From Candidatus Sulfotelmatobacter sp. (GTDB lineage: Bacteria; Eisenbacteria; RBG-16-71-46), in the NCBI GenBank assembly GCA_035498555.1, contig DATKAB010000045.1, positions 27,422 through 91,421 of the forward strand: 64,000 nucleotides of DNA. The letters run 5' to 3'. The position numbers and the translations under genes were made by a program. Of this stretch, positions 34,850 through 43,805 are shown in pieces. A model generated the notes under the pieces. It ran no database searches. It saw only the letters and a program-made list of their open reading frames with translations, and had not been told where the DNA came from. Positions within the stretch are counted from its first letter, which is position 1. Each line of letters starts with the position of its first letter.

Positions 34850-37665
34850 CGCAGCACGACGAACCGGATCCTCTCGCGGCTCGCGCGCAGCGCGGCGAAG
34901 TAAACGCCCCCGCGCCAGCTTCGCGTGACCGCCGGGTCGATCTGGGCCTCGAAGCGGCCGCCTGCCGACCGAACCGGGAGGCTCGCCACCCGGCGGCCTT
35001 CCACATCGAACACCTCGAGCCGGTCGGCCACGGTGGCTCGCCCGGCGAACCGCAACGGGAAGCCAGCGCGAACCGGGTTGGGGCCCACTTCGAGGCCGTC
35101 CGCGAGCGGCGAGAGGGAGACCGGCACCTGAGCGGTGGCGCTCGCGCCGAACAGGCGGCTGCGGGCCTCGAGGGTGTAGAGGTCGCCGTCGGAGGTCACG
35201 TAGAGCAGGGTAACGTCTCCCGGCGCGTTTGGCAGCACGATGGGCTGAGTCGAGGTCAGCGAGCTCGAGGAAATGTAAGCGCCGCCGAACTCCCATCCGC
35301 CTGCCGGCGTCCAGCGCTTGTAGCGGATCCTCGATGTCGCTCCGCCCCAGTCCTCGTAGGCAACGTGGATGTCGAGACTGTCGTCGCAGGCGGCCGTGAT
35401 GCCCTGCAGGACGCCGGAGGAATTGTCGAGCGTGGTGTCCTGGGGGAACGGTGTGCTCGAGGCGCGACGGCGCTGATAGTGAAGTTCGTTGGTGTTGGAA
35501 CCGCCGACCTGCCAGAGGGTGTGGAGATTGCCCGCCCCGTCCATCACCGTGGCCACCGCGAGCTGCGGTCCCGCCGGAGTCGGCGTCAGCGGGTTGCGCG
35601 AGCTGACGCCTGAATCCGGAGTGAATCGGGCGAAGTACAGCCGCTGCGGGCTGGTGGAGCGGTCCGACCACACGATGTAGGACGCACCGCTCGGTCCCAC
35701 CGTCAAGGCGGGAGGATCGGGCTGCTCGCCCGGGAAGGTCACCGGCGCCGCGGCGCCGAAAGGAGAGAGGTAGGAGAAGCGTTGGAACAGGACCTGAAGC
35801 GAGCTGCCCTGCTCGTTGAGATAGGCCAGCTCGACCATCCCCTTCGAATCGGCGCCGATCGCGGAATGATGCGAGTCTCCCGACGAGGTCGCCACCGCCG
35901 CCTCGGGTGTCCACTGGCCACGGATTCGCGCTCGGTAGTAGATCTGAAGCCGCCCGTTTCGTCCGTCGGTCCAGCACACCGCGAGATCTCCGCCCGGCAG
36001 GACCGCGATGGTGGGATCGAGCGCGGCGACGGTGGTGGCGCTGATCACCTCGGGGAGTTGCCACACTCCGGCCAGGCGCGAATACAGCACGATCTGCGGG
36101 AGTCCATTCCGCAACTCGCTCCGCACCGCGAACACGCGCCGCTCGCGATCGGTGACTGCCCAGTGTCCGGGTCGCGCGCCGTCGATCAGGATCGGCGTTG
36201 GCGAGGTGATGCTCCTCTCCGGCTGCCACCCCGGCATGTTGACCTGTACCTGCACCTGCATGTTGGAGCCGACCGCGTGAATACCGCCCAGCGCGAGATT
36301 GGTGCGGGCCCCGGCGAAGGTGCGCAGATTGGGGATGGTCTCGTCGCCGATGCCACTGCGGCCGGTCGTGCCCGGGAAGAGATCGGAGCCCTGGCCGCGG
36401 TTCTGTCCGATCCACATGGCGTAGTCGCCGTCGGCTTCGACGATCTGGAGCCCGGGGGTCAGCCCGCTGTTCACGCGGTTGGCCGAGAGGAGCGAGGAAA
36501 TCGTCCCGTCATCGAGGTGGGTGACCAGGAGTCCGCTCGAGGGAAGCGCCGCGTCGAATCCCTCCTGCTGGCGATTTTCCACCAGGAAATGTTCAGGGTG
36601 CGACTCCCCCTGGAACCACATCTCCATGGCGGGGTTTCCTTCCTCGATCGGACCGAGGGTCTGCGGTCCGTCCTGAGTGGGACGGAAGGTCTGGATCCAA
36701 CCCAGATAGCTCGCGCACCAGGCACCCATGTGAGCCGGTCGCTCGGGCGTGAGACCCGAACCGCCGTAACCACCGGTGGACATCAGGCTCCAGTTGCCGG
36801 GGCCATAGTTGCCGACCCCGAACGGAATGCCGCTGGTGTCGTAAAGATCCGGAAGTCCGAGGGCATGGCCGAACTCGTGGCAGAAGACGCCGATTTCGGC
36901 CTGATGCCCGGGAATCAACGCGGAGAGCTCGGGCACGCTCGAGAACCGGTCGATCTTGTAGAACTGGCCGGCGGTCCCCGGGATCAACTCGGAGGTGACG
37001 TAGACGCCGCCGAAGTGCCAGCCCGCCGACATGCTGGTCGTGATCGACCAGAAGTTGTTCCGGTCGGGCGTGTTCTCGCCCCCGATACCGGCGCTGAGGA
37101 CCCACAGGATGTCCACCATACCGTCGTGATCCTGGTCGAACGGCGACCAATCGATCGTCGAGCTGCACTGCCCCAGTGCGTCGCGCGCCAGGCCGTACAG
37201 GTTCTGTGGCGTGCTCTCTTTCGCCAATCCGTAGGAGTTGTAGGTGTAGTAGATCTTGTCCTGCGGCATGGTCACCGCGGCGACCACACGTCCGGTGACG
37301 CGCAGGCGACCGCCCGAGACCCACTGGTAGTAGTCGTAGACCGAACCGTTCGGATTCGACCCGGTGGTGTCGAAGAGGGCGTGCTCGAACTCGGCCGGCG
37401 TGTGGGTGAGGGGAACGTCCTGGAACCCGATCATCAATACCGGCACGTACCAGCGGGTCTGGGAGCTGCTGGTCGCGGTGCGGGGGCGTGGTGGAGGAAG
37501 ATCGAACAGCCCGGCCGAAAATGCCCGCGCGACCTCCTGCGGAACCACTCCCTCGCGGGTCGGCATGGTGGCCATCGCCGGCCGAACGCACAGCGCGAAA
37601 GGCAGCGCAAGCGCAAGGGCTCCGAGCCCATTCGCGGCACTTCGAAACGATTGGTTCAGGTGCAA
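34846..37665 (-). CDS. M6-family (immune-inhibitor-A-type) metalloprotease with C-terminal sorting domain
   Basis: At 939 residues it has a signal peptide (ANGLGALALALPFALCVRPA), then an M6 domain with the zinc motif HEFGHALGLPD (His263, Glu264, His267) and the downstream NWSLMSTGGYGG Met-turn. A beta-propeller-like middle part follows (VLPGGDLAVCWTDGRNGRLQ, TVGPSGASYIVWSDRSTSPQ). The last 70 residues are a FlgD/type-9-like domain (LEVFDVEGRRVASLP, GGVYFAALRAS). It is a secreted protease. I chose the TTG at 37665, which has AGGA just upstream and starts directly before the signal peptide; the frame is open to 38016 but runs into the divergent gene. It is coupled to the M23 gene. Confidence 0.85.
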   Translation of the reverse strand: MHLNQSFRSAANGLGALALALPFALCVRPAMATMPTREGVVPQEVARAFSAGLFDLPPPRPRTATSSSQTRWYVPVLMIGFQDVPLTHTPAEFEHALFDTTGSNPNGSVYDYYQWVSGGRLRVTGRVVAAVTMPQDKIYYTYNSYGLAKESTPQNLYGLARDALGQCSSTIDWSPFDQDHDGMVDILWVLSAGIGGENTPDRNNFWSITTSMSAGWHFGGVYVTSELIPGTAGQFYKIDRFSSVPELSALIPGHQAEIGVFCHEFGHALGLPDLYDTSGIPFGVGNYGPGNWSLMSTGGYGGSGLTPERPAHMGAWCASYLGWIQTFRPTQDGPQTLGPIEEGNPAMEMWFQGESHPEHFLVENRQQEGFDAALPSSGLLVTHLDDGTISSLLSANRVNSGLTPGLQIVEADGDYAMWIGQNRGQGSDLFPGTTGRSGIGDETIPNLRTFAGARTNLALGGIHAVGSNMQVQVQVNMPGWQPERSITSPTPILIDGARPGHWAVTDRERRVFAVRSELRNGLPQIVLYSRLAGVWQLPEVISATTVAALDPTIAVLPGGDLAVCWTDGRNGRLQIYYRARIRGQWTPEAAVATSSGDSHHSAIGADSKGMVELAYLNEQGSSLQVLFQRFSYLSPFGAAAPVTFPGEQPDPPALTVGPSGASYIVWSDRSTSPQRLYFARFTPDSGVSSRNPLTPTPAGPQLAVATVMDGAGNLHTLWQVGGSNTNELHYQRRRASSTPFPQDTTLDNSSGVLQGITAACDDSLDIHVAYEDWGGATSRIRYKRWTPAGGWEFGGAYISSSSLTSTQPIVLPNAPGDVTLLYVTSDGDLYTLEARSRLFGASATAQVPVSLSPLADGLEVGPNPVRAGFPLRFAGRATVADRLEVFDVEGRRVASLPVRSAGGRFEAQIDPAVTRSWRGGVYFAALRASRERIRFVVLR

Positions 37666-37819
37666 GGGCTTCCTGAGTGGCGGAGCGCCCGGTCGAATAG
37701 CCCCACTATAGCGCGACCGCCGGGCGCACGCGACACCATTTTCTCCCCCGGCGGGTGGAGGCCTGGGGCCGGGCCCCGGTGGTTGCGTCCGCAACGGCTG
37801 TGCTAGCGTCAAAAACACC
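37666..37819. promoter_or_regulatory. Divergent intergenic region between the M6 protease and GWxTD genes
   Basis: Both transcription units must start here. On the minus strand TATAGT (37712-37707) is a fair -10 for the protease gene. For the plus-strand gene TTGCGT followed after 15 bases by TAGCGT is only a weak candidate. No other feature was found. Confidence 0.35.
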
Positions 37820-39091
37820 GTGACCCATTGCCACCTTCGACACGCGCTCGGGGCTGTGTCCGGCATGATGGTGGGGCTCGCATGTCTGTCGGCGGTTGCC
37901 CCGGCCGCGCGGGCAGAACTGCCCACCCTGCGCTCCGAGCAAGCGCCCTTCTTCTCGACCGATCTCTCGGTCTCGCGCGATGGCGAGGGCCGGCCGGCGC
38001 TGGTGGTGAGCATCACGCTGCCCTACTCGGAGCTCCAGTGGGTCCGGGCGCCTCGAGGCTATGGGGCAATCGTCGAGCTGACCGTCGCGCTCGACCCCGC
38101 CAGGCGCGGCCGGAGCTTTGGCGGCACCTGGCAGCGCGAGCTGCTCGTGCCAAGCTATTCCGCCTCGCGGTCGCCGACCGCGTCTCTGGTCGAGCGGGAC
38201 ACGCTGCAGATGCCGCCAGGCCGCTACGATCTGCGGGTGGCGGTGCACGACCTCAACTCCGACATCCGCTCCAGCGCCAGCGACAAGGTCGAGATCGAGG
38301 ACTGGTCCAAGATCCCCGTTGGCTTCTCGGATCTGGAGCTGGGGTTGGCCGACTCGGCCGGCGTCTTCTCGGTGCGGCCGGAGCGTGAGTTCGGGCGCGA
38401 TGTGGCGACTCTGGCCGGCAGAGCGGTGCTGTTCGATCGGCGGCCGGGGAGCTGGCCGCGGCGCTACTCGATCGTCGTTCGGATCCGTGGCGAATCGGGC
38501 GACGCTTTGGTCACCGACGAGCGCACGATCACGCTGGCGGCCTCGGGGGACCCCGTGGTGCTCAGGCCGTCGAGGACCGACCTGTTCGTCGGCCCGTACG
38601 TGTTCGCGGTCGAGATGATCGAGGGCAAGTCACACTGGCGCGTGGAGCGCTCGTTCGAGGTGATCGAGAGCGGTCCGCCGCGGGGATCCGAGTGGGACCG
38701 CATGCTCGAGCCTCTGAGTTACATCGCCGACCCCGGCGAAGTGGATCAGCTCCGCAAGCTCGCGCCCGCCGAGCGTGAGGCGGGCTGGAGTGCGTTCTGG
38801 AAGCGCCGGGACCCGACGCCCGAGACTCCCAAGAACGAGGCCCTGATCGAATTCGTGCGGCGCGTGAGGTACTCCGAGGAGCACTTCCAGGGGTTTGGCC
38901 CGGGCTGGAGGTCGGACATGGGGCGGGCCTACATTCGATACGGCCCGCCGGATCAGATCGAGTCCCGCGCGGCGACCGCGCAGAGCCCTCAGCTCGAGAT
39001 CTGGTACTACAACCAGCCCTATCGGCGCCTGGTCTTTGCCGATCGCGAAGGCTTCGGCCGCTTCGTGCTCGTCTCGGGCGCGGTCGATTGA
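37820..39091 (+). CDS. GWxTD-domain protein
   Basis: At 423 residues it has a signal peptide (SGMMVGLACLSAVAPAARA), a beta-rich first half, and a C-terminal domain with YIADPGEVDQLRKLAPAERE, FWKRRDPTPETPKNE and GPGWRSDMGRAYIRYGPPDQ. This matches the GWxTD domain, though the signature reads GWRSD. The family is common in Bacteroidetes-side and candidate phyla, and its function is not known; it is thought to act at the cell envelope. The start is GTG at 37820; an ATG about 16 codons on, before the hydrophobic part, is an alternative. The next gene is coupled by a 4-base overlap. Confidence 0.82.
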   Translation: MTHCHLRHALGAVSGMMVGLACLSAVAPAARAELPTLRSEQAPFFSTDLSVSRDGEGRPALVVSITLPYSELQWVRAPRGYGAIVELTVALDPARRGRSFGGTWQRELLVPSYSASRSPTASLVERDTLQMPPGRYDLRVAVHDLNSDIRSSASDKVEIEDWSKIPVGFSDLELGLADSAGVFSVRPEREFGRDVATLAGRAVLFDRRPGSWPRRYSIVVRIRGESGDALVTDERTITLAASGDPVVLRPSRTDLFVGPYVFAVEMIEGKSHWRVERSFEVIESGPPRGSEWDRMLEPLSYIADPGEVDQLRKLAPAEREAGWSAFWKRRDPTPETPKNEALIEFVRRVRYSEEHFQGFGPGWRSDMGRAYIRYGPPDQIESRAATAQSPQLEIWYYNQPYRRLVFADREGFGRFVLVSGAVD

Positions 39092-39948
39092 GGCGGGCGC
39101 CGGCCGAGGCCGTGGTGTCGCTCGCGGCGCTGGATCTGCGCCGCAGGCCCGACCATCGAGCGGAGCTGGGCACCCAGTTGCTGCTGGGCGAGCGACTCCA
39201 GGTCCTTCCCGGGCCGGCCCGATCCGGCTGGGTAAGGGTCCGGAGCCTGGAAGATCGTTATGCGGGCTGGGTGCGCGAGTGGGGCCTGGCCGTGATGAGC
39301 CGGGCCGAGGCGGCACGCTGGACCCGCGCCGCGACCGGCCGGCTGCGCGCCCTCTTTGCCGAGGCCCTGGCGAAACCGGGATCGGGCGGTCTGGTGAGCC
39401 CGCTTCTGTTTGGGTCGCGATTCCGTCTCGGCCGGCGCCGTGGCGCCTGGCGCGAGATCGCGATGCCCGACGGGAGGCACGGCTGGCTCCGCAGCCGGCT
39501 GGTCCGTGACGTGCGCGAGCGGCCGCCGGGATTCAGATCCCGGATCCACGGCTTGCTGGGGGTGCCCTATCTATGGGGCGGGCGCACTGCCACCGGCCTC
39601 GATTGTTCTGGATTCACACAGCTCGTGCTCCGCGAGCAGGGGATCGAGCTTCCGCGCGACGCCAGGGATCAGTTCCGTGCCTCTCGGGGGCTCGAGCCAG
39701 GCGAAAAGCCACGGGCGGGTGATCTGGTCTTCTTCGCGCGGCCGGGCCAGGATCCATCGCACGTCGGAATTTACCTGCGGGACGGCACATTCGTTCACTG
39801 CCGGGGTGACGTTCATATCGGGTCGATCTTATTTGGTAACTCATTGAGCGAGAATGAGTTGATCACGCAATTCGTGGCCTTCCGGAGGCCTGCGCCCGGG
39901 CGGAGCCGGGGAGCCGGAACGGTTCGACGGGGGGGAGAATCGGCTTGA
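39088..39948 (+). CDS. NlpC/P60-family cysteine peptidase with SH3-like domains
   Basis: At 286 residues, the first 155 or so hold two SH3b-like parts (LDLRRRPDHRAELGTQLLLG; SPLLFGSRFRLGRRRGAWRE). The NlpC/P60 domain has the catalytic Cys in ATGLDCSGFTQLVLR, and His in DPSHVGIYLRDGTFVHC. YLWGG before the cysteine is also typical. Such enzymes cut the cell-wall peptide between D-Glu and the third residue. No signal peptide is visible, so the export route is unclear. The start TTG overlaps the upstream stop, so it is coupled to the GWxTD gene. Confidence 0.87.
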   Translation: MRRAPAEAVVSLAALDLRRRPDHRAELGTQLLLGERLQVLPGPARSGWVRVRSLEDRYAGWVREWGLAVMSRAEAARWTRAATGRLRALFAEALAKPGSGGLVSPLLFGSRFRLGRRRGAWREIAMPDGRHGWLRSRLVRDVRERPPGFRSRIHGLLGVPYLWGGRTATGLDCSGFTQLVLREQGIELPRDARDQFRASRGLEPGEKPRAGDLVFFARPGQDPSHVGIYLRDGTFVHCRGDVHIGSILFGNSLSENELITQFVAFRRPAPGRSRGAGTVRRGGESA

Positions 39949-39974
39949 CAGAGTTTCGAGCCCTCCCCTAACTT
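39945..39974 (+). promoter_or_regulatory. Sigma-70 promoter of the porin-like gene
   Basis: TTGACA (39945-39950) and TAACTT (39969-39974) with an 18-base spacer. The -35 box overlaps the stop of the peptidase gene. The inferred start near 39981 gives a leader of about 237 bases. Confidence 0.65.
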
Positions 39975-39980
39975 GCGTCG

Positions 39981-40217
39981 GGCGTTAGCCAGGATCCTTC
40001 CAACGGGAGGTCGTGGTCCTGGACTTCTTGAGTGCTCCATCACATGGATGCGATGGAGCCTTTGGCTTGTCTGGCAAATCAATCGAACTCGGCATTCGAA
40101 AGGAGGTGGGGCTCCGAACCGTACCGCGTTGTAGCGAACTGGCCGGATCGGCTTTCGTTCTGCATCGTGGCATCGTAGCTCTGACTTCAGAAAGAACCGC
40201 CAAGGAGGCTTGAAGAA
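39981..40217 (+). promoter_or_regulatory. Long 5' untranslated leader of the porin-like gene
   Basis: About 237 bases of lower GC content than the genes around. It holds an inverted repeat CCATC/GATGG (about 40037-40056) and an internal AAGGAGGTG that is not followed by a usable start. The functional Shine-Dalgarno AAGGAGG (40202-40208) lies 9 bases before the ATG. No known riboswitch class was recognised. Confidence 0.4.
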
Positions 40218-41510
40218 ATGTTGAATCGCTGGATGAAGAGTCTGATCGCCGTCGCGGCGCTCGGGCTAGCGCTGCCGCTGGTGGCGAATGCCCAGACCTC
40301 GCGGGTCGAGGGTATGTCGGTTCAAGGCGATTACATCAAGGACTACACCGCCATCTACACCTACTCATCCGAAATTTCGCATGTCGGAAACCTGGTCTAT
40401 GGCGAGTTCGGCTCGACCGAGGCCGCCGCGACTCCGGTGGACGACCGGGCCGTGGGCGCCGTCCTCGGCAATCTGTTCGACGGCCGCTTCGGAACCTGGG
40501 GCATTCACCTGCGCGAGTGGACCCCGAACCTGGGCCAGGGCGACATCACGTCGAACCCGGGCGTGGGGGCGGGCGGCCAGGACCCGAACGCCAACAACAA
40601 CCATTCGTTTGATCTCATGTGGGGCAAGCGGATGGGCGGCACGAGCCTGGGCCTGCGCCTGAACCGGTCGGTGTTCGAGACCAAGCTCAGCGTCCCGCCG
40701 GCGACCACCACGATCACCACGCTGGCCGGTGGCGACAACTTCAACCGGAATGTCTGGGGCTTCGGGGCCGGCGTCGGCTTCGAGGTCAACCCGACCAGCT
40801 CGTTCGAGGCCTCGCTGATCTGGCAGAACCGTACGTTCGAGAACAGCACGACCCCGATCGTGGGCACCAACACCACCGAGGACAGCCCGACGACCTATCA
40901 GTTCGCGGCTCGTCTGCTCTGGCAGTATCAGCCGAACCTGCTGGTGGTGCCGGTGTTCAAGTGGTACTCCTTCGACCTCTCGACCAAGAGCACGACCGCT
41001 GCGGCCTCGACGACCGCCAACAACACCCTGAAGGGCTGGCAGATCGGCGCGGCGGGCAACTGGACGCTCAACCAGAACGACCTGTTCGTGCTGGGCCTGA
41101 CGTTCGCTCACAACTCGGTCGAGCAGGATGTCCCGATCTTCGGTTCGGGCATCGTGGGCGCGGCGGCCGACAACTCGAAGATCGACGAGTCGATCTATCC
41201 GCAGGTGTTCGCGGCTCTCGAGACCCACGTGAACTCCTGGCTGACCCTGCGGTTCGGGGCGAACCAGGACGTCTACGCGAAGATCAAGACCACCCCGCGT
41301 ACTCCGGCGACGGACAACGCCGCCGAGCAGACCTTCTCGCGCTTCGACATGCACCTGGGCGCGGGCGTCAAGGTCGGCAACCTGCAGTTCGACGCGATCG
41401 TGGCCAACGATTTCTTCCAGAACCTGGGCTGGCTCGGAAGCGGCAACAGTTCGGACGCGACCACGACGGGCGCCTATTTCCCGAAGGTCACGGCCACCTA
41501 CGCCTTCTAG
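40218..41510 (+). CDS. Outer-membrane beta-barrel (porin-like) protein
   Basis: At 430 residues it has a clear signal peptide (SLIAVAALGLALPLVANAQ). The mature part is a row of amphipathic beta-strands with N-, T- and G-rich turns (LMWGKRMGGTSLGLRLNRSV, TYQFAARLLWQYQPNLLVVP, LQFDAIVANDFFQNLG). It ends in TATYAF, with the terminal phenylalanine used for outer-membrane insertion. By its own strong promoter, long leader and strong terminator it looks like an abundant envelope protein. The substrate is unknown and I cannot name a family. Confidence 0.82.
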   Translation: MLNRWMKSLIAVAALGLALPLVANAQTSRVEGMSVQGDYIKDYTAIYTYSSEISHVGNLVYGEFGSTEAAATPVDDRAVGAVLGNLFDGRFGTWGIHLREWTPNLGQGDITSNPGVGAGGQDPNANNNHSFDLMWGKRMGGTSLGLRLNRSVFETKLSVPPATTTITTLAGGDNFNRNVWGFGAGVGFEVNPTSSFEASLIWQNRTFENSTTPIVGTNTTEDSPTTYQFAARLLWQYQPNLLVVPVFKWYSFDLSTKSTTAAASTTANNTLKGWQIGAAGNWTLNQNDLFVLGLTFAHNSVEQDVPIFGSGIVGAAADNSKIDESIYPQVFAALETHVNSWLTLRFGANQDVYAKIKTTPRTPATDNAAEQTFSRFDMHLGAGVKVGNLQFDAIVANDFFQNLGWLGSGNSSDATTTGAYFPKVTATYAF

Positions 41511-41524
41511 GCCATCTTCAACGC

Positions 41525-41568
41525 AGCACTCCGCGGGGGCGCCTTCCGGCGCCCCCGCGGTGCTTTTT
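41525..41568 (+). terminator. Strong intrinsic terminator after the porin-like gene
   Basis: A long GC-rich stem, AGCACTCCGCGGGGGCGCC with GGCGCCCCCGCGGTGCT, one small bulge, a TTCC loop, and five Ts. It is the best intrinsic terminator of the window. Confidence 0.9.
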
Positions 41569-41613
41569 CCCCGAGAGCCCGCCGAATCGTGGCGTCCGGT
41601 CGCGTTCGGCGGC

Positions 41614-41619
41614 TATACT
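41614..41619 (+). promoter_or_regulatory. Possible -10 box of the glutamate dehydrogenase gene
   Basis: TATACT at 41614-41619 is a good -10 match. No convincing -35 lies 17 bases upstream, so an activator may be needed. It is 110 bases before the start codon. Confidence 0.4.
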
Positions 41620-41729
41620 CCGGCGCCACCCGCATCGCGGCCGGGCGCAGCCCCGCCGCACCTGAAAGCTGAAGCCGGCGAGCCCGGAACGGCCGGCACG
41701 AGCGCCACGACTCGAGGTCGGAGGACTTC

Positions 41730-42998
41730 ATGCCGGCTGAAGGCAGCAACGCCCAGAAGGACCTGAATCCGCTTCTCAACGCCGAACGCCAGTTCGACGA
41801 GGCCGCCGCCCGGCTCAACCTGCCCGAGGGCATTCGCGAGATGATCAAGCGCCCGCGACGGGCGACCATCGTCTCGCTGCCGATCCAGATGGACGACGGC
41901 AGCCTCAAGATCTTCACCGGCTATCGCGTTCAGCACTCGATCGCGCGGGGCCCCGCCAAGGGCGGCATCCGCTACCACCCGGACGTGACCCTCGACGAGG
42001 TCGAGGCGCTCGCGGCCTGGATGACCTGGAAGTGCGCGGTGGTCAACATCCCCTTCGGCGGCGGCAAGGGTGGAATCATCTGCGACCCCTCGCGCATGTC
42101 GAAGGGCGAACTCGAGCGGCTGACGCGGCGCTATGCCGCCGACCTCTCGGATCTCTTCGGCCCCGAGAGCGACGTTCCGGCGCCCGACGTCAATACCAAC
42201 GAGCAGATCATGGCGTGGATCGTGGACACTTACTCGATGCACGAACGCCGCACCGAGTACGCCGTGGTCACGGGCAAGCCGCTCGAGGTGGGCGGCTCGG
42301 CCGGCCGCCGCGAGGCCACCGGGCGCGGCGTGCTGTTCTGCGTGCGCGAGGCCTGCCAGCATCTGAAGATGCCGCTCTCCGGCGCCCGCGTCGCGGTGCA
42401 GGGGTTCGGCAACGTCGGCTCGGTTTCGGCCGATCTGATGTCCAGGGAGGGCGCGAAGATCGTGGCGGTCTCGGACGTGACCGGCGCAATTCACAACCCG
42501 GCCGGCCTCGACGTCAAGGGGCTGATCAACTACGTCAAGGATCGGCGCGGTGTCGCCGGATTCCCCGGCTCGCAACCGCTGAATACTTCGATCATCGAGT
42601 TCGACTGCGACATTCTGGTGCCGGCGGCGCTCGAGAATCAGATCACGCCCGACAACGCCTCTCGCGTACGTGCCAAGATCGTGGCCGAGGGCGCCAACGG
42701 GCCGACCACTCCCGACGCCGACAAGATCCTCGAGACCAAGGGCGTGTTCGTGATTCCCGACATTCTCTGCAACTCGGGCGGGGTGACGGTCTCGTACTTC
42801 GAATGGGTGCAGAACCGGATGGGCTTCTACTGGCCCGAGGCCGAGGTGAATCAGCGCCTCGAGCACACCATGGTTCAGGCGTTCCAGGACGTGCTGGCCA
42901 AGAGCCTCGAGCACCGCGTCAACATGCGGGTGGCGGCCTTCATGGTGGCAATCGAGCGGGTGGTGAAGGTGATCATGCTGCGGGGCGTATACGCCTGA
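41730..42998 (+). CDS. gdhA: Glutamate dehydrogenase (hexameric, small-subunit type)
   Basis: At 422 residues it has the usual length of NAD(P)-dependent hexameric enzymes. Seen are RGPAKGGIRYHPDV, the catalytic-lysine region PFGGGKGGII, the family TGRGV segment, and the Rossmann motif VAVQGFGNVGSV near residue 225. It interconverts glutamate with 2-oxoglutarate and ammonia. Coenzyme preference cannot be told by eye; the length and motifs fit the GudB/RocG type. It is a single gene, and its stop faces the lipoprotein operon on the other strand with only 6 bases between. Confidence 0.93.
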   Translation: MPAEGSNAQKDLNPLLNAERQFDEAAARLNLPEGIREMIKRPRRATIVSLPIQMDDGSLKIFTGYRVQHSIARGPAKGGIRYHPDVTLDEVEALAAWMTWKCAVVNIPFGGGKGGIICDPSRMSKGELERLTRRYAADLSDLFGPESDVPAPDVNTNEQIMAWIVDTYSMHERRTEYAVVTGKPLEVGGSAGRREATGRGVLFCVREACQHLKMPLSGARVAVQGFGNVGSVSADLMSREGAKIVAVSDVTGAIHNPAGLDVKGLINYVKDRRGVAGFPGSQPLNTSIIEFDCDILVPAALENQITPDNASRVRAKIVAEGANGPTTPDADKILETKGVFVIPDILCNSGGVTVSYFEWVQNRMGFYWPEAEVNQRLEHTMVQAFQDVLAKSLEHRVNMRVAAFMVAIERVVKVIMLRGVYA

Positions 42999-43004
42999 CC
43001 GGAG

Positions 43005-43805
43005 CTACCGGGCGTAGACGTACTTCACCCACCCCCAGCTGACGTTGATGGGGAAGGGATCGGTCGCGCTCTTGGTCGCGTTCACGCTCGGAGCACGCTC
43101 CGCCGGGAGCGCGCCGAACTTCTCCTCGAGCGCGGCGTGCAACAGATGGCTCTCGCCGCCGTTCGCGATCAGGCCGCCCGCGCCCTCGACGGTCTCGTCC
43201 TCCCAGCGCTCGATGTACCAGCGATTGACGTCGGGGCGGAAGCCGCGGCGCACCAGCTCGTCGGGGATCTTGGCGGAATCGCCGCGGGTCACGAAGAAGC
43301 GCGCGTAGCCGAGAATTCGGTAGTCCTGGTCTCCAGCCTGGATCGCAAGCGTCACCGTGGTCCGGATCTCCTGGTGCCAGGGGTAGGCCTTGCCAGGCCG
43401 GCTGTCTGGGAACGCCACGAAATTCCGGTCGAGCACCAGATTGATGCTGCTGGCGGGCGGCTCGCTGGCTGTGCCCTCGACGAACAGGTGACGCGCGGTG
43501 TCCAGCTCCTGCTGGCGGAAGAGCGCCCGGCCGGTGAAGGCGTTGCCGGCCGAATCGGTGGCCGCGAACTGGAACTGGAAATCGTCGGTGAAGACTTCGC
43601 TGTATTCGTCGATCGCGCGATGATTCCAGCACCAGGCGAACAGATTGAGAATGTTCGAGGTGGTGTTGGGATTGGGGGCGGGCTCGGAGATGCCGCTCTG
43701 GTTCGAGAGCCGCGGGTCGAACGGGTTGAAGCAGCCCGTGAGGCCGAGCGAGAGCGCGATCGACGCGAGGCCGGCCCGTAAGATGAAGCGTGCCCGGTGG
43801 CTCAT
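43005..43805 (-). CDS. Lipoprotein with NTF2/SnoaL-like domain, function unknown
   Basis: At 266 residues it has a lipoprotein signal ending at Cys25 (SLGLTGC). The body (AWCWNHRAIDEYSEVFTDDF, VTLAIQAGDQDYRILGYARF, WYIERWEDETVEG) looks like the cone-shaped NTF2-like fold. The ATG at 43805 overlaps the upstream stop (ATGA) and starts just before the signal peptide; the longer frame to 43883 is not needed. It appears related to the lipoprotein encoded just upstream. Function not known. Confidence 0.78.
   Translation of the reverse strand: MSHRARFILRAGLASIALSLGLTGCFNPFDPRLSNQSGISEPAPNPNTTSNILNLFAWCWNHRAIDEYSEVFTDDFQFQFAATDSAGNAFTGRALFRQQELDTARHLFVEGTASEPPASSINLVLDRNFVAFPDSRPGKAYPWHQEIRTTVTLAIQAGDQDYRILGYARFFVTRGDSAKIPDELVRRGFRPDVNRWYIERWEDETVEGAGGLIANGGESHLLHAALEEKFGALPAERAPSVNATKSATDPFPINVSWGWVKYVYAR

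Noticed and set aside
40060..40085. TGGC ... TGGCA as a sigma-54 promoter in the porin leader
   Set aside because: GG and GC are 8 bases apart instead of 10, and a good sigma-70 promoter lies upstream.
40013..40213. Possible 66-codon leader gene before the porin-like gene
   Set aside because: GGGAGG is only two bases from the GTG, third codon positions are only about half G or C unlike real genes here, and no known motif is seen.
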